Positions 1 to 9,612 of a stretch of DNA of 64,000 nt are shown in pieces. The DNA comes from Tritrichomonas musculus. Its lineage: Eukaryota; Parabasalia; Tritrichomonadida; Tritrichomonadidae. The notes beneath the pieces are model-generated. The model did no database searches. It was not told the DNA's origin and saw nothing but the letters and a program-made list of their open reading frames with translations. The number at the start of each line of letters is the position of its first letter. Position 1 is the first letter of the stretch. The translations under genes and the position numbers were made by a program. The stretch spans positions 744,001-808,000 of the forward strand of contig JAPFFF010000062.1 in NCBI GenBank assembly GCA_039105265.1, given 5' to 3'.

Positions 1-49
1 TTTTTTAGTGTAAAAATTTTTAGGAAACAATTAAGCACATAAAAGCACT

Positions 50-389
50 TTAAAATAATATAAATCCAGTTGATGTCAAATTAGAAACTGTTTGCGAGTT
101 TTGCGGCAATGTATACTTGCCAATTTCACTCAGAATTGGATGATTCTTCTCATTGATGTAAACATTCGTTGTGCTCAAAATTGAATGAGAAATTTTATAT
201 TTTTTCCTATTAAAACAAATTTCAAAAAATTGTTGTCTGGCTTCAAAATCTCTGTGAATAATAACCTTTTATAGCTTCTGGGGCTGCATAATAATGGCAC
301 CATTGTTTTTCATTAAACAATAATTCGTATTTAATAATTTTCGTCTTATTCTTAAAATTCAAAGAATAGTAAGCATTATGGCGAAATTT
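50..389 (-). pseudogene. Degraded 3' end of an unrecognised gene
   Basis: Reading the minus strand gives protein-like sequence in two overlapping frames: about 49 codons from 389 to a stop at 243-245, and about 66 codons from 250 to a stop at 50-52. Composition is unlike the AT-only spacers, with Trp, Cys, His, Pro and Gly codons present. The frame changes near 245-250, so this looks like a host gene fragment that lost its 5' part and drifted. It abuts a 27-bp A-run. I do not recognise the family. It precedes the kinase array head-on at the end of each unit, so it may be the remnant of the gene that once bordered the duplicated segment. Confidence 0.55.
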
Positions 390-703
390 GGAAAAAAAAA
401 AAAAAAAAAAAAAAAAAATGGTTACAATTATTTTAAAAGTTTTGTTTGATTTTCAAATCACATAACTTAAAGAATATGTTATTTGCTATTCATACTATGT
501 AATGCCATCATTTATAAGATGATATACTTGCAACATAAAAAAAGGCTACGATTTTAACACGCACAATGTATATATATATATATTTAAAATGATTTTATTT
601 GTCAATGGCGTAGAACTCAAGTAAAAATAAAAAAAATTAATCAATTTTTTTTTTTAATTAGTAAATTCAAAAATAGACAAATACCATAAATTTGCCCTCA
701 ATT

Positions 704-3700
704 TCATTTTTCGGTTTCTTCAACGACCAAAAGTTCTTTTGTTTGATTTTGTTTCACATTAACACTTTCATTATCATTATTAGTTGTTTCTACTACTTTT
801 TCAACAGAAATTTTTTTATCAGAAACTTTTTCATCATAAACATTTATATTATTTTGGTTAATATCCAAATCATTTTTAATTGTTGCTATGTCATCTTCAT
901 TTTGGCAACTTATCTTCATAAAATCATCAATATCATTTATATAATCGAAAAACACATCTTCATCAACGCCAATTTGTAGAAATCTTTCATCATTCTTCAA
1001 ATTCTGAACAATTGTTTCTATTGTTGGTCTTTTTTCTGGTTGAAAAGACCAACAGTCTTCGATCAAATCCCTATAACAATCAGGAATCGGATATTTAAAT
1101 GACGGATGAACTTTTTCAATCAAAATAATTTTCATGAGTGAAAAGTAATTAGTTGCATCTTCATAGGGTGTCAAATTGGTCATAATTTCATAAACAATTA
1201 ATCCGAAAGCATAAATGTCACCAGCTTTGGAATAACAATTTTGACTTAATATTTCAGGTGAACAATAAACCGGAGTTCCTTTCAACTTATACAATGGATT
1301 TGGTATGTTTTTATAATCTTCAGACAGTTCTTTTGAAAGGCCAAAATCAGCAAGCTTCGGATAAAGATTATCATCAAGGAGAATATTGTCAGGCTTTAAA
1401 TCACGGTGAATAATATTCTGCTGATGTAAATAATAAAGAGCTGCTGCAATTCCATAAATGTTTATCAATTTGGTTGTATTGTTCCATTTAGGTGGCGCCA
1501 TACTTAAGCTTTCATTCATAAGAACTTGCTTCAAAGAACCGTTTTTCAGAAATTCGGTTATGATTGTTGGATGCTCTTCTTGCTCAAAGTTAACATTACT
1601 ATAACCGATAAATTTAAGAATGCAAGGATGATTAAGTTTTGACATAATATTTACTTCACGATAAAGATCGAAAAGAACTTCATCATTTATATCATCAACG
1701 TTTTCTTTAGATATTTTTGCTGCTAATAATTCATCATTCATTTTATCATTAACTTTGTAAATAATACCAAAACTTCCTTGTCCAACTTTACTCAATTTTT
1801 GGTAATTTTTAAGAGAGATACAATTCACAGAAAAATCAATCTGAATCTGTTTAATTTTTTCTTTGTAAATTGAAGGCAAATCAATCATTTTGATTTGCTT
1901 CTTAAATTTTGATACAAATTCTTCAAGTTGAAAAGATGAATTAAAATTATCAATTAATTCAACATACGCTTGAAAACATTCTTTATCAACTTCACCATCT
2001 TCATAGAAATCTTGATTTGTTCTCAATTCGTTGAGAATTTGATCAAAAGTTGGTCTTCTTGATTGATCATGTGACCAACACTTTTCAATCAATTGACGAT
2101 AACAAATTGGAACATAATCTTCAAATTCTGGCCTTTCACCGTTTAATACTTTCTTCATTATTTGATAATAAGTATTTCCAGGAAAAGGTCTTTCGCCATT
2201 TACAATTTCGAACATAATTAAAGAAAACGCATAAACATCACTCGCTTTAGAAAATTCATTCTTTTCAAAGATTTCAGGAGCATAATACTTCGGATTACCT
2301 TGAAATCCTTCGATTGCGTTTCTTGAATATTCTTCTAGTTCATTCGGTAATGAACAAAAACAAAAATTAGAAAGCTTCGGAAATAGATAATCATCCAAAA
2401 GAATTATACTTGGCTTTAAATCTCGATGAACAATGTTTTTAGAATGGAGATACGACATGCTTGCAGCAATTCCATAAAGAACTATCATTTGTTGTGTTTT
2501 ATTCCATTCTTCAAGTGTTTCATCTCGTCTTAAGTACTCAAAAAGTTGTTGCAATGATCCGTTTTTGGTAAATTCAGTGAAAATGATCGGTTTATCTTTG
2601 TTTTTGAAATTTTTTGAACTGTAACCAATGAACTTCAAGATGCAAGGATGGAGCAATTGTGACATTATTGATGATTCACGATATATATGCGATTTGTCAA
2701 TGTCAAAAATTTCTTTCTTAGATATTTTAGCAGTCAAAAATTTCCCGCTTTCTTTGGATTCAACTACATAAGCCTTTCCAAAAAGTCCCTCTCCTATCTT
2801 TTTATGAATTGAGAGGTTCGTGAGATCAATATTTGATACACCTGACACATTTTTCTCTTTTATGGCTTTCTTTTCTTTATCCATTGCAACAAATTCTTTA
2901 AATTTGCTGTTTGTCGATTTAACAAAGGCTTCAAACGATATCGTTTGGTCTGCTAAATTTTGATATTCATCAACTAGTTTTATGTATTCAAAATAGTATT
3001 CTTCATTTGCGCCCTTTAGGATAAAGTCATGATTCTGTCTTAATTGTAATTCAATCTCTTGAAATGAAGGTCTCCGATCTATATTATGATGCCAGCATTG
3101 GCTGATTAAATTACGGTAACATTCTGGAATATTATCACTTATATTTGGCCGGTATCCATTCTCATCCCAATCATTAATGGATCTAATGCAATAATTATCA
3201 ATTGGACTTTTTTTCCCTAAAATTTCGTAAAGAATCAATGAAAAAAGAAATACATCATGCTCATAAGGATTGTATTTCATCGCATATTGATCAAATGAAA
3301 GCGAAGTTATAACAATTGTTTGCATAACTGACATATTTGCTTCTTCTTCTTTTAATAAATTTAAAATAGAAGATCCGTAAAAGCTGATTTTTGGAAACAA
3401 AAATTCATCCAACTGAATGTTCACAGCAGTTAGGAACGAATTATTTAAATTGTTTGAATGCAAGTACTTCATTCCTGCAACAATTCCATAAATTATAATA
3501 AGTCGCTTTGTTTCATCAAACAAAGCATTCTTAGTACTTAAATTACCTTTTGAATGAACAGTCGAAAATAAAACAGGATTATTCATTACTTTTCCTTTTT
3601 TCGGTTTTTTTAAAAAACCGGTTTTACTGTACCCAACATATTTTGAAAGGCATGGATGATTAATTGTTAATAAAAGTTCAACTTTTTCAGAAAATAATTG

Positions 3701-4246
3701 AAGTTCTTTAGTTTTTGTAACTGTAAATTTTTCTCCATAAAAAGTAACGTTGGGATCATGTATATTTCTTGCTAATAAGGTTTTACCAATGGTTTCAAAT
3801 TTTAAACTAGCTGTTGTATGACATTTATAATCTTTAATATCAAATTTTCTTTCGGATTTAGATAATTTGGTATTATGATCAATCTTAGTTTTTATGTTTT
3901 CGCTCGAATTATCATTTTCAATAATACGTTCTATTTGTCCTGCTAATAAATTTTTATGTATCTGCTCGTTATTGGGTATTACAATTAAATCTTCTTTAAT
4001 TTTGATATCGTTTGGCTGTGATTGAACACTTTCGATAGCACAAAAAGAGTTGCAAGAATAACTTATATAATCTTCCAATAAATCTTCTAAATTCATATCC
4101 CTTCCGTCACAAAATAGAGATTTGAAATTCTTGTTATGCTTTTGACTGATCATTTGGAGAAATTGTTGAACATTCATTGTAGAATTACAAGTTTCTTGAA
4201 AATATTCCTGTGAATCTTCTTTAATAGTGTATTTAATTTGGTTCAT
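704..4246 (-). CDS. Triple-kinase-domain TKL-like protein kinase (copy 1)
   Basis: 1,180 aa with three consecutive kinase-like domains at about residues 145-405, 480-745 and 815-1090. Domain 3 is complete: Gly loop GQGSFG, K844 in AAKISK, HRDLKPDN at 947-954, D967-F-G, GTPVYCSPE, and the C-lobe CW...RP motif. Domain 2 keeps K507 and HRD (607-609), but the metal-binding Asn is I614 and DFG is N627-F-C. Domain 1 lacks HRD (N-S-F at 269-271) and DFG (F-Y-G at 289-291). So two predicted pseudokinases precede one active Ser/Thr (TKL-style) kinase, an arrangement reminiscent of JAK. No signal peptide or membrane segment is seen; the tail after 1110 is acidic and polar. The ATG at 4246 is preceded by a T8 run; stop is TGA. 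The role is probably cytosolic signalling, substrate unknown. Assignment to TKL is from motif style only. Confidence 0.96.
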   Translation of the reverse strand: MNQIKYTIKEDSQEYFQETCNSTMNVQQFLQMISQKHNKNFKSLFCDGRDMNLEDLLEDYISYSCNSFCAIESVQSQPNDIKIKEDLIVIPNNEQIHKNLLAGQIERIIENDNSSENIKTKIDHNTKLSKSERKFDIKDYKCHTTASLKFETIGKTLLARNIHDPNVTFYGEKFTVTKTKELQLFSEKVELLLTINHPCLSKYVGYSKTGFLKKPKKGKVMNNPVLFSTVHSKGNLSTKNALFDETKRLIIIYGIVAGMKYLHSNNLNNSFLTAVNIQLDEFLFPKISFYGSSILNLLKEEEANMSVMQTIVITSLSFDQYAMKYNPYEHDVFLFSLILYEILGKKSPIDNYCIRSINDWDENGYRPNISDNIPECYRNLISQCWHHNIDRRPSFQEIELQLRQNHDFILKGANEEYYFEYIKLVDEYQNLADQTISFEAFVKSTNSKFKEFVAMDKEKKAIKEKNVSGVSNIDLTNLSIHKKIGEGLFGKAYVVESKESGKFLTAKISKKEIFDIDKSHIYRESSIMSQLLHPCILKFIGYSSKNFKNKDKPIIFTEFTKNGSLQQLFEYLRRDETLEEWNKTQQMIVLYGIAASMSYLHSKNIVHRDLKPSIILLDDYLFPKLSNFCFCSLPNELEEYSRNAIEGFQGNPKYYAPEIFEKNEFSKASDVYAFSLIMFEIVNGERPFPGNTYYQIMKKVLNGERPEFEDYVPICYRQLIEKCWSHDQSRRPTFDQILNELRTNQDFYEDGEVDKECFQAYVELIDNFNSSFQLEEFVSKFKKQIKMIDLPSIYKEKIKQIQIDFSVNCISLKNYQKLSKVGQGSFGIIYKVNDKMNDELLAAKISKENVDDINDEVLFDLYREVNIMSKLNHPCILKFIGYSNVNFEQEEHPTIITEFLKNGSLKQVLMNESLSMAPPKWNNTTKLINIYGIAAALYYLHQQNIIHRDLKPDNILLDDNLYPKLADFGLSKELSEDYKNIPNPLYKLKGTPVYCSPEILSQNCYSKAGDIYAFGLIVYEIMTNLTPYEDATNYFSLMKIILIEKVHPSFKYPIPDCYRDLIEDCWSFQPEKRPTIETIVQNLKNDERFLQIGVDEDVFFDYINDIDDFMKISCQNEDDIATIKNDLDINQNNINVYDEKVSDKKISVEKVVETTNNDNESVNVKQNQTKELLVVEETEK

Positions 4247-4996
4247 TTAATTTAAAAAAAATTAATGGTCACATTTGATTTAAAAAATTTTCTATTGATA
4301 GGAATAATAAACACAGTAATACTAAAATCTGTTTTAAATTTTTAAATCAAAATTTAAATATATTATTTATATTTATTTTTATAAATATATAATTAGTTTT
4401 GATAGAATTTAACATTTTAAAATAAGGATAATTCTAACAATAATTATCATTGTAAAAAATAAATTCAATCGTATTTCATTTTTTTCTGATAAATATTCAA
4501 TATTAATAGAAAGGAGAACGAAGACGGTTTTTTTTGTACGTTAAAAAAATAATAAAATGATTTTATATAATTAATTAATAGTCATTTTTTCGATATTTGT
4601 TAATATTAATATTTTTTAAATATATTTAAATGAATTTGCATTATTAAAAATACATTTATTGTTCAAATAATGGAAATTATATGTTATCAGTATCTGATTT
4701 TCATAAATAGGTATGTGAAATTAAGAAATCGTTTATATAAAAGATTAGTGATGGTATTATAACCCAATTAACCCTGCCTGAAAGGAAATTCAGCGTATGC
4801 ATTTTTATTTATTTCCTAAGAAAGAAATAATAATCATTAAATTTTTTTTGAAAGATTTTGAATAAATTATTTATTTCTATTCAATTACTCTCAATTAAAA
4901 TATTTATTTTAGATAATTTCTTTTTTTTTTTAAGAATTTTATTTATTTTATTTATGGATAATTTATTCTATATAAACTTATTACAATGTCATTTAT
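4247..4996. other. AT-rich spacer upstream of kinase
   Basis: About 750 bp between the kinase start codon and the hairpin at 4997, with no convincing gene. It must contain the kinase promoter. The only thing close to the ATG is a T8 run ending 7 nt before it; I cannot place a trichomonad initiator motif with confidence. The same spacer recurs at 13156-13905, 22065-22814 and 56118-56867. Confidence 0.6.
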
Positions 4997-5200
4997 ATAA
5001 ATATGATATTTATATATGTTTATTTATAAAATATAAAATATAAATATTTCATTTATATTTTTACCTTTCTCACAAAATATTTGTATGATATTTTTTAAAT
5101 ATTTCTATAAATGAAATATTTATATTATTTTTATCTTTATATAAATGAAATATTTATATTTTATATTTTATAAATAAACATATATAAATATCATATTTAT
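4997..5200. repeat. 62-bp perfect inverted repeat with 80-bp spacer (copy 1)
   Basis: Arms 4997-5058 and 5139-5200 are exact reverse complements (62 of 62). The spacer contains ACCTTTCTCACAAAATATTT, which recurs at the true transposon end at 5213 onward. So the end of the adjacent Tc1-like element is duplicated inside the loop of a long hairpin, as in a fold-back or a failed/nested transposition event. It is a strong candidate for cruciform extrusion. Confidence 0.93.
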
Positions 5201-6673
5201 TAAATAATGTTTACCTTTCTCACAAAATATTTGTATGATATTTTTTTAAATATTTCTATAAGTTTTTATTAAAAGTAGCTATCGGGAGGTAAACTTTATT
5301 TTTTTTTCTCCACTATATCTTTCAAATTTCAATTAAAAAAAAAAATAAAATATATTGAAAAAGTTATTTTTTATTTATCATTGATAAAAACTTTTTTTGT
5401 AATTGGATCTGTGTAATAATAAATATGGGTTCGATATTTATCGTGTTCTTTTTTAACATCTTTCCATTTGCCGTTAAGGCTTTCGCCATTGGAATTTTTG
5501 CATATTCTGCATCTTGCTCAAAATGATTGATAATATGAGTGAAGTTTTGCATCAGGAATTAAATTCCATTCTTGTGAAATTGCTTTGAAAAGTTCTTCCT
5601 TACTAGTAAACTTTCTTCCTGCCAATCTTTTTTTAATATATGCCCAGACTTGTTCAATTGGTGACAAGTCTGGGCTTTTTGCAGGCCATGGCAAGTATTC
5701 TCTGACTTTGGTATTCAGAAATGAAGTCGTAAATTTGGATCGATGGCTGGGTGCGTTGTCTTGTTGCCAGACATATGAGTGGCCAAATATACATTCAATT
5801 TTTTCGAAAATTTGATTTTGCTTAAGAGTGTCAACATATTTTTGTGAATTAACATGACCATTGAAAAATAGTAAAGGAGTTCGAAAGCCTCTTGGGCCAA
5901 TCCCTCCCCAAATCATTATTGAAATCGGATGAGCTTCTTTTGTGAAGAATGATTCGGGAGGGTGATGGCCCCATTCTCGCCAAATGCCTCCTTCCTCCAA
6001 ATTTTCACATATTGTAGATTCATCAGTGAAAATTATAGGAGGCAAGGCATGGGGCTCATAGGATAATATAATATCAGACATTTGTATACGAGCTTGTTTA
6101 TGATCTTCGGTGAGTGGTGAAATTGCTGTTTTACGATAATATTTGATTTTATTATCATTCAAAACTTTTTTGGCAGACGGAGGTGACACATTGAATTGAT
6201 TTGAAATTGAATTCAATGATTGAGTTGGCTTTTGTCTCATCGATTCAATTATATCGTTTTTGACCTCTTCCGTTATTGTTATTGGCCTTCCTCGTTTGGG
6301 AGATAATTCTTTTGTTTTTTGATAATTATAATAAAATTTTCGTATGGTTTCTGGATTTCGATTCATTATTTGGCCAATGATTCCCCATTGATTATTTTTT
6401 TCTTTGGCATAAATTAAAATTTGTACTTTTTCTTCCTCTGTTAATGGGTTCATGTTACTCATCAAAACAAATGGCTGAAAATTTATGAACAAAATTCAAT
6501 CATTTTTTTGAATGAATTTAATCGGCTTTTTTTATTTTGATTTTGAAAGTACTTATTGAAATAAATTGATAATTTTTTTTCAATTTTCAATTTTTTTATT
6601 TTTTTTTTTTTTTTTTTTGATATAAACCTCTCGTAAACCTATCATTTTTGAGAGGAGGTAAACATTATTTAAT
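5201..6673 (-). mobile_element. Tc1-like DNA transposon (copy 1)
   Basis: About 1.47 kb with terminal inverted repeats. The left end (5199-5216) and the reverse complement of the right end (6656-6673) share ATTAAATAATGTTTACCT, then continue imperfectly for about 12 bp (TTCTCACAAAA versus CCTCTCAAAAA). The exact ends are blurred by AT-rich flanks; a TA duplication fits the left TA at 5201-5202. Internal motifs like GGAGGTAAAC near 5286 and AAACCTCTCG near 6624 suggest a second transposase-binding site at each end. It holds one transposase gene on the minus strand. Present at the same place in every unit, so the insertion predates the amplification. Confidence 0.85.
5518..6492 (-). CDS. Tc1-family DD34E transposase (copy 1)
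   Basis: 324 aa as read to the first stop. The N-terminal half is a paired helix-turn-helix DNA-binding region with a GRP linker (KRGRPITIT). The catalytic triad is visible: IFTDES (first Asp), WQQDNAPSH (second Asp) and SPDLSPIEQVW (Glu), with 34 residues between second Asp and Glu, hence DD34E. The likely start is the internal Met of MSNMNPLTEEEK (11th residue) rather than the first. An in-frame TGA at 5518-5520 ends the frame at YYQSF; the same frame then stays open to a TAA at 5371-5373 with about 48 more codons that resemble a Tc1 C-terminus (Arg-Cys, Lys-rich). So the protein is probably C-terminally truncated in all copies, unless the TGA is read through. Confidence 0.93.
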   Translation of the reverse strand: MFINFQPFVLMSNMNPLTEEEKVQILIYAKEKNNQWGIIGQIMNRNPETIRKFYYNYQKTKELSPKRGRPITITEEVKNDIIESMRQKPTQSLNSISNQFNVSPPSAKKVLNDNKIKYYRKTAISPLTEDHKQARIQMSDIILSYEPHALPPIIFTDESTICENLEEGGIWREWGHHPPESFFTKEAHPISIMIWGGIGPRGFRTPLLFFNGHVNSQKYVDTLKQNQIFEKIECIFGHSYVWQQDNAPSHRSKFTTSFLNTKVREYLPWPAKSPDLSPIEQVWAYIKKRLAGRKFTSKEELFKAISQEWNLIPDAKLHSYYQSF

Positions 6674-8909
6674 TAAGTTTAGTCCAAGAGTCAATTTTGA
6701 GAACAATTTCATATAAAATAAATCTTTCATATTCAATTATTAATTTTCATGAAATTTCATCATACAATGTATTAAAGTAGGATTTTTCAGATGGGTTCCG
6801 ACTTGAAATAACGTATTTTTTCATTTTAAAATAAATCTATCTTATTATGTTTTCATTTTTTTAATAAACATATTTGAAGAATAAAATAGTTATATATTTC
6901 TTTATATTTTAATCGATCATTTATCTAAAAAGAAAGATCTAATAGATTTATCTATTCATTTAAAAATTTATCATTTTCAGATTATATTCATAATATAAAA
7001 TAATATATAAATTAAATAATTTATTATTTTATTAAATTTTTGAAATATTGTTTATTAACAGAGATAAATGTATAATATATCTAAAAATGGGAGAGATTTG
7101 TTTTTGTTTTTTTCTCTTTGAATCTTGGATATATTTATATGTTTAAGCATTTTAAAAGTATTTAATTCTTTAATTTAATATAATTAATTAATCTATTCTA
7201 AATTATAGCGATTTAATTTTAAGATATAAACATAACTTTTTTTTTGAAAATAATATTCTCAAAAAGTTAATTTTTAAGTTTATTATGAACGAAAACCTCC
7301 AAAAAATAAAGAAGATTTCACATTAAAAATGCATAATAATAAAATATCAATACCAGTTTTTTTAATTTTCATAATTAATGTTGAAAATTTAAGGGAAAAG
7401 GACTATATAAAATAATTCATTTCGATGTTTTGAAAAAAATACTCAAAATCCATTTATTTCCAGACTATTAGAGCAACTATAATATTGTTAATTAGTTTTA
7501 AATGAGTTTTCAGAAGTTTCAAATAGAATGATAAATACTAAATTTCTCTCAAAATTTTGAATGATATTCCTTTCAATTTTATATTTTAAGATTAAAATAT
7601 GATTATCTTTAAATATAAATAAATTAAAAATAATCGTATCGGTGTAATTAAAGAAAATCTTATATAATTAAACATATCATAATATGATGATATCAAAAAC
7701 TTATTAAGTCCCAAAAAGTCCCAGCATATTGAGTCGGGACCCATCTGATTTTTCTTATAAAACATTTGTATTTCTTTACCATTAAATCTGCATTTATATT
7801 AATTTATCAAAATGAAGCCTATTATTAAATATATTATTAAATAATTTAATTATAATTTAAATATTTATTAAAATATGCAAGTTTTATTAATTACTACATC
7901 AGTAATAAATAATATTTTCCACCTTTACTTTACTATTTTAGCCTTTTTCCTCAATCTAATATATCATATATTTTAATATGATATATCATATAAAAATCCA
8001 ATATTTAATCAATTTAACAGGCTGGGTAAGCTCTTTTTATTTTTTTTTTTAGATTTGAAAAAAATATTTATAAAATATATACTAAATAATTAAGCATAAC
8101 ATTTTAATATGTCATTATATAAAAATATAATAGTAAAAAAAGTGATTTATGTCATTTTTGTTAAGATATAATAAAAATGATAAAGATTATTTTTTATAGT
8201 TTTAATTCAATTTTTTAAAAAAATAAAATGTTATTATCTTATAATATTTTTATAAACTATATATAATATCACATGATATAGTTTGTATAAAATATATAAT
8301 AAATAGATAAAATCATAAACTATGAAAAATAATTATACAACTTGTACAGATTCTTTGTAACATTTTTGATATCTAAATGTTACAAGAAATTGAATTAAAA
8401 ATCTATCATTACAATTCAATTTATTAACTTTTTCATAACTTTTATTTTTATTTTGCGAATATCTTTGTTTCCCTACGATATTTCTTTTTGGTTTCTTATT
8501 AAGAATTATTCAATATATAATATTATATTTATATTTATATAAAATAAGTCGAAAAAAATCTTTGTCATAACCGTCTCTCCGTTCTCCTTTTATCTAATCA
8601 GACATCTTGAAAACAGCGATAAATTCAAAAATTTTTTAAGGATAGCCTTTTGATATATCTCAGTTAATTTGGAATAAAAAATATATTTTATCATATATAT
8701 TACTTTTATATTATATTATATATTTATAAAATCAAAATAATAATATTTTTATTTTTATTTATTAAAATATTATAATTTTAAGGTTCTCCTTTCAAATTCA
8801 AAAAAGTAAATTCAATGAGATTTCACAAATAAAATATACATAAATATCGTTTTAAAAAATAAATTAAAACATAAAATTTATACAGATATATATTTCAAAT
8901 AAATTGAGT
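6674..8909. other. AT-rich spacer of the tandem unit
   Basis: About 2.2 kb without a recognisable gene in either strand; repeated at 15583-17818 and, split by the Maverick, at 24493-25557 plus 50704-51874. A slightly GC-richer patch at 7706-7742 (tandem AAGTCCC, then GTCGGGACCC) is the Maverick target in copy 3. I see no tRNA or rRNA. Confidence 0.6.
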
Positions 8910-8958
8910 TTTTTTAGTGTAAAAATTTTTAGGAAACAATTAAGCACATAAAAGCACT

Positions 8959-9298
8959 TTAAAATAATATAAATCCAGTTGATGTCAAATTAGAAACTGT
9001 TTGCGAGTTTTGCGGCAATGTATACTTGCCAATTTCACTCAGAATTGGATGATTCTTCTCATTGATGTAAACATTCGTTGTGCTCAAAATTGAATGAGAA
9101 ATTTTATATTTTTTCCTATTAAAACAAATTTCAAAAAATTGTTGTCTGGCTTCAAAATCTCTGTGAATAATAACCTTTTATAGCTTCTGGGGCTGCATAA
9201 TAATGGCACCATTGTTTTTCATTAAACAATAATTCGTATTTAATAATTTTCGTCTTATTCTTAAAATTCAAAGAATAGTAAGCATTATGGCGAAATTT
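8959..9298 (-). pseudogene. Degraded gene end, copy 2
   Basis: Same two-frame remnant as at 50-389, carried by tandem copy 2. Confidence 0.55.
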
Positions 9299-9612
9299 GG
9301 AAAAAAAAAAAAAAAAAAAAAAAAAAATGGTTACAATTATTTTAAAAGTTTTGTTTGATTTTCAAATCACATAACTTAAAGAATATGTTATTTGCTATTC
9401 ATACTATGTAATGCCATCATTTATAAGATGATATACTTGCAACATAAAAAAAGGCTACGATTTTAACACGCACAATGTATATATATATATATTTAAAATG
9501 ATTTTATTTGTCAATGGCGTAGAACTCAAGTAAAAATAAAAAAAATTAATCAATTTTTTTTTTTAATTAGTAAATTCAAAAATAGACAAATACCATAAAT
9601 TTGCCCTCAATT

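Larger units (their letters stand above)
1..8909. repeat. Tandem unit, copy 1 (8.9 kb)
   Basis: First visible copy of a head-to-tail repeat of about 8,909 bp. Position 7 here matches 8916, 17825 and 51881, and the kinase and transposase reading frames recur at the same offset. The window edge falls inside or at the start of the unit, so the natural boundary is unknown. Contents in order: degraded gene end, triple-kinase gene, AT-rich spacer, 62-bp hairpin, Tc1-like transposon, then a long AT-rich spacer. An A-run of 27 at 392-418 and a T-run of 20 near 6599-6618 are the points where copies differ in length. Confidence 0.97.

Noticed and set aside
692-979. 95-aa plus-strand frame (also at 9601, 18510 and 52563)
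   Set aside because: Antisense shadow of the kinase C-terminus; Ile/Phe-rich from AT bias, no independent support.
4858-5043. 61-aa plus-strand frame in AT-rich spacer (and its copies)
   Set aside because: Low-complexity translation of AT-only DNA, no start context or motif; overlaps the 62-bp hairpin arm.
5364-5552. 62-aa frame overlapping the transposase end
   Set aside because: Out of frame with the transposase; the transposase frame itself continues past the TGA with family-like residues, so this is a shadow.
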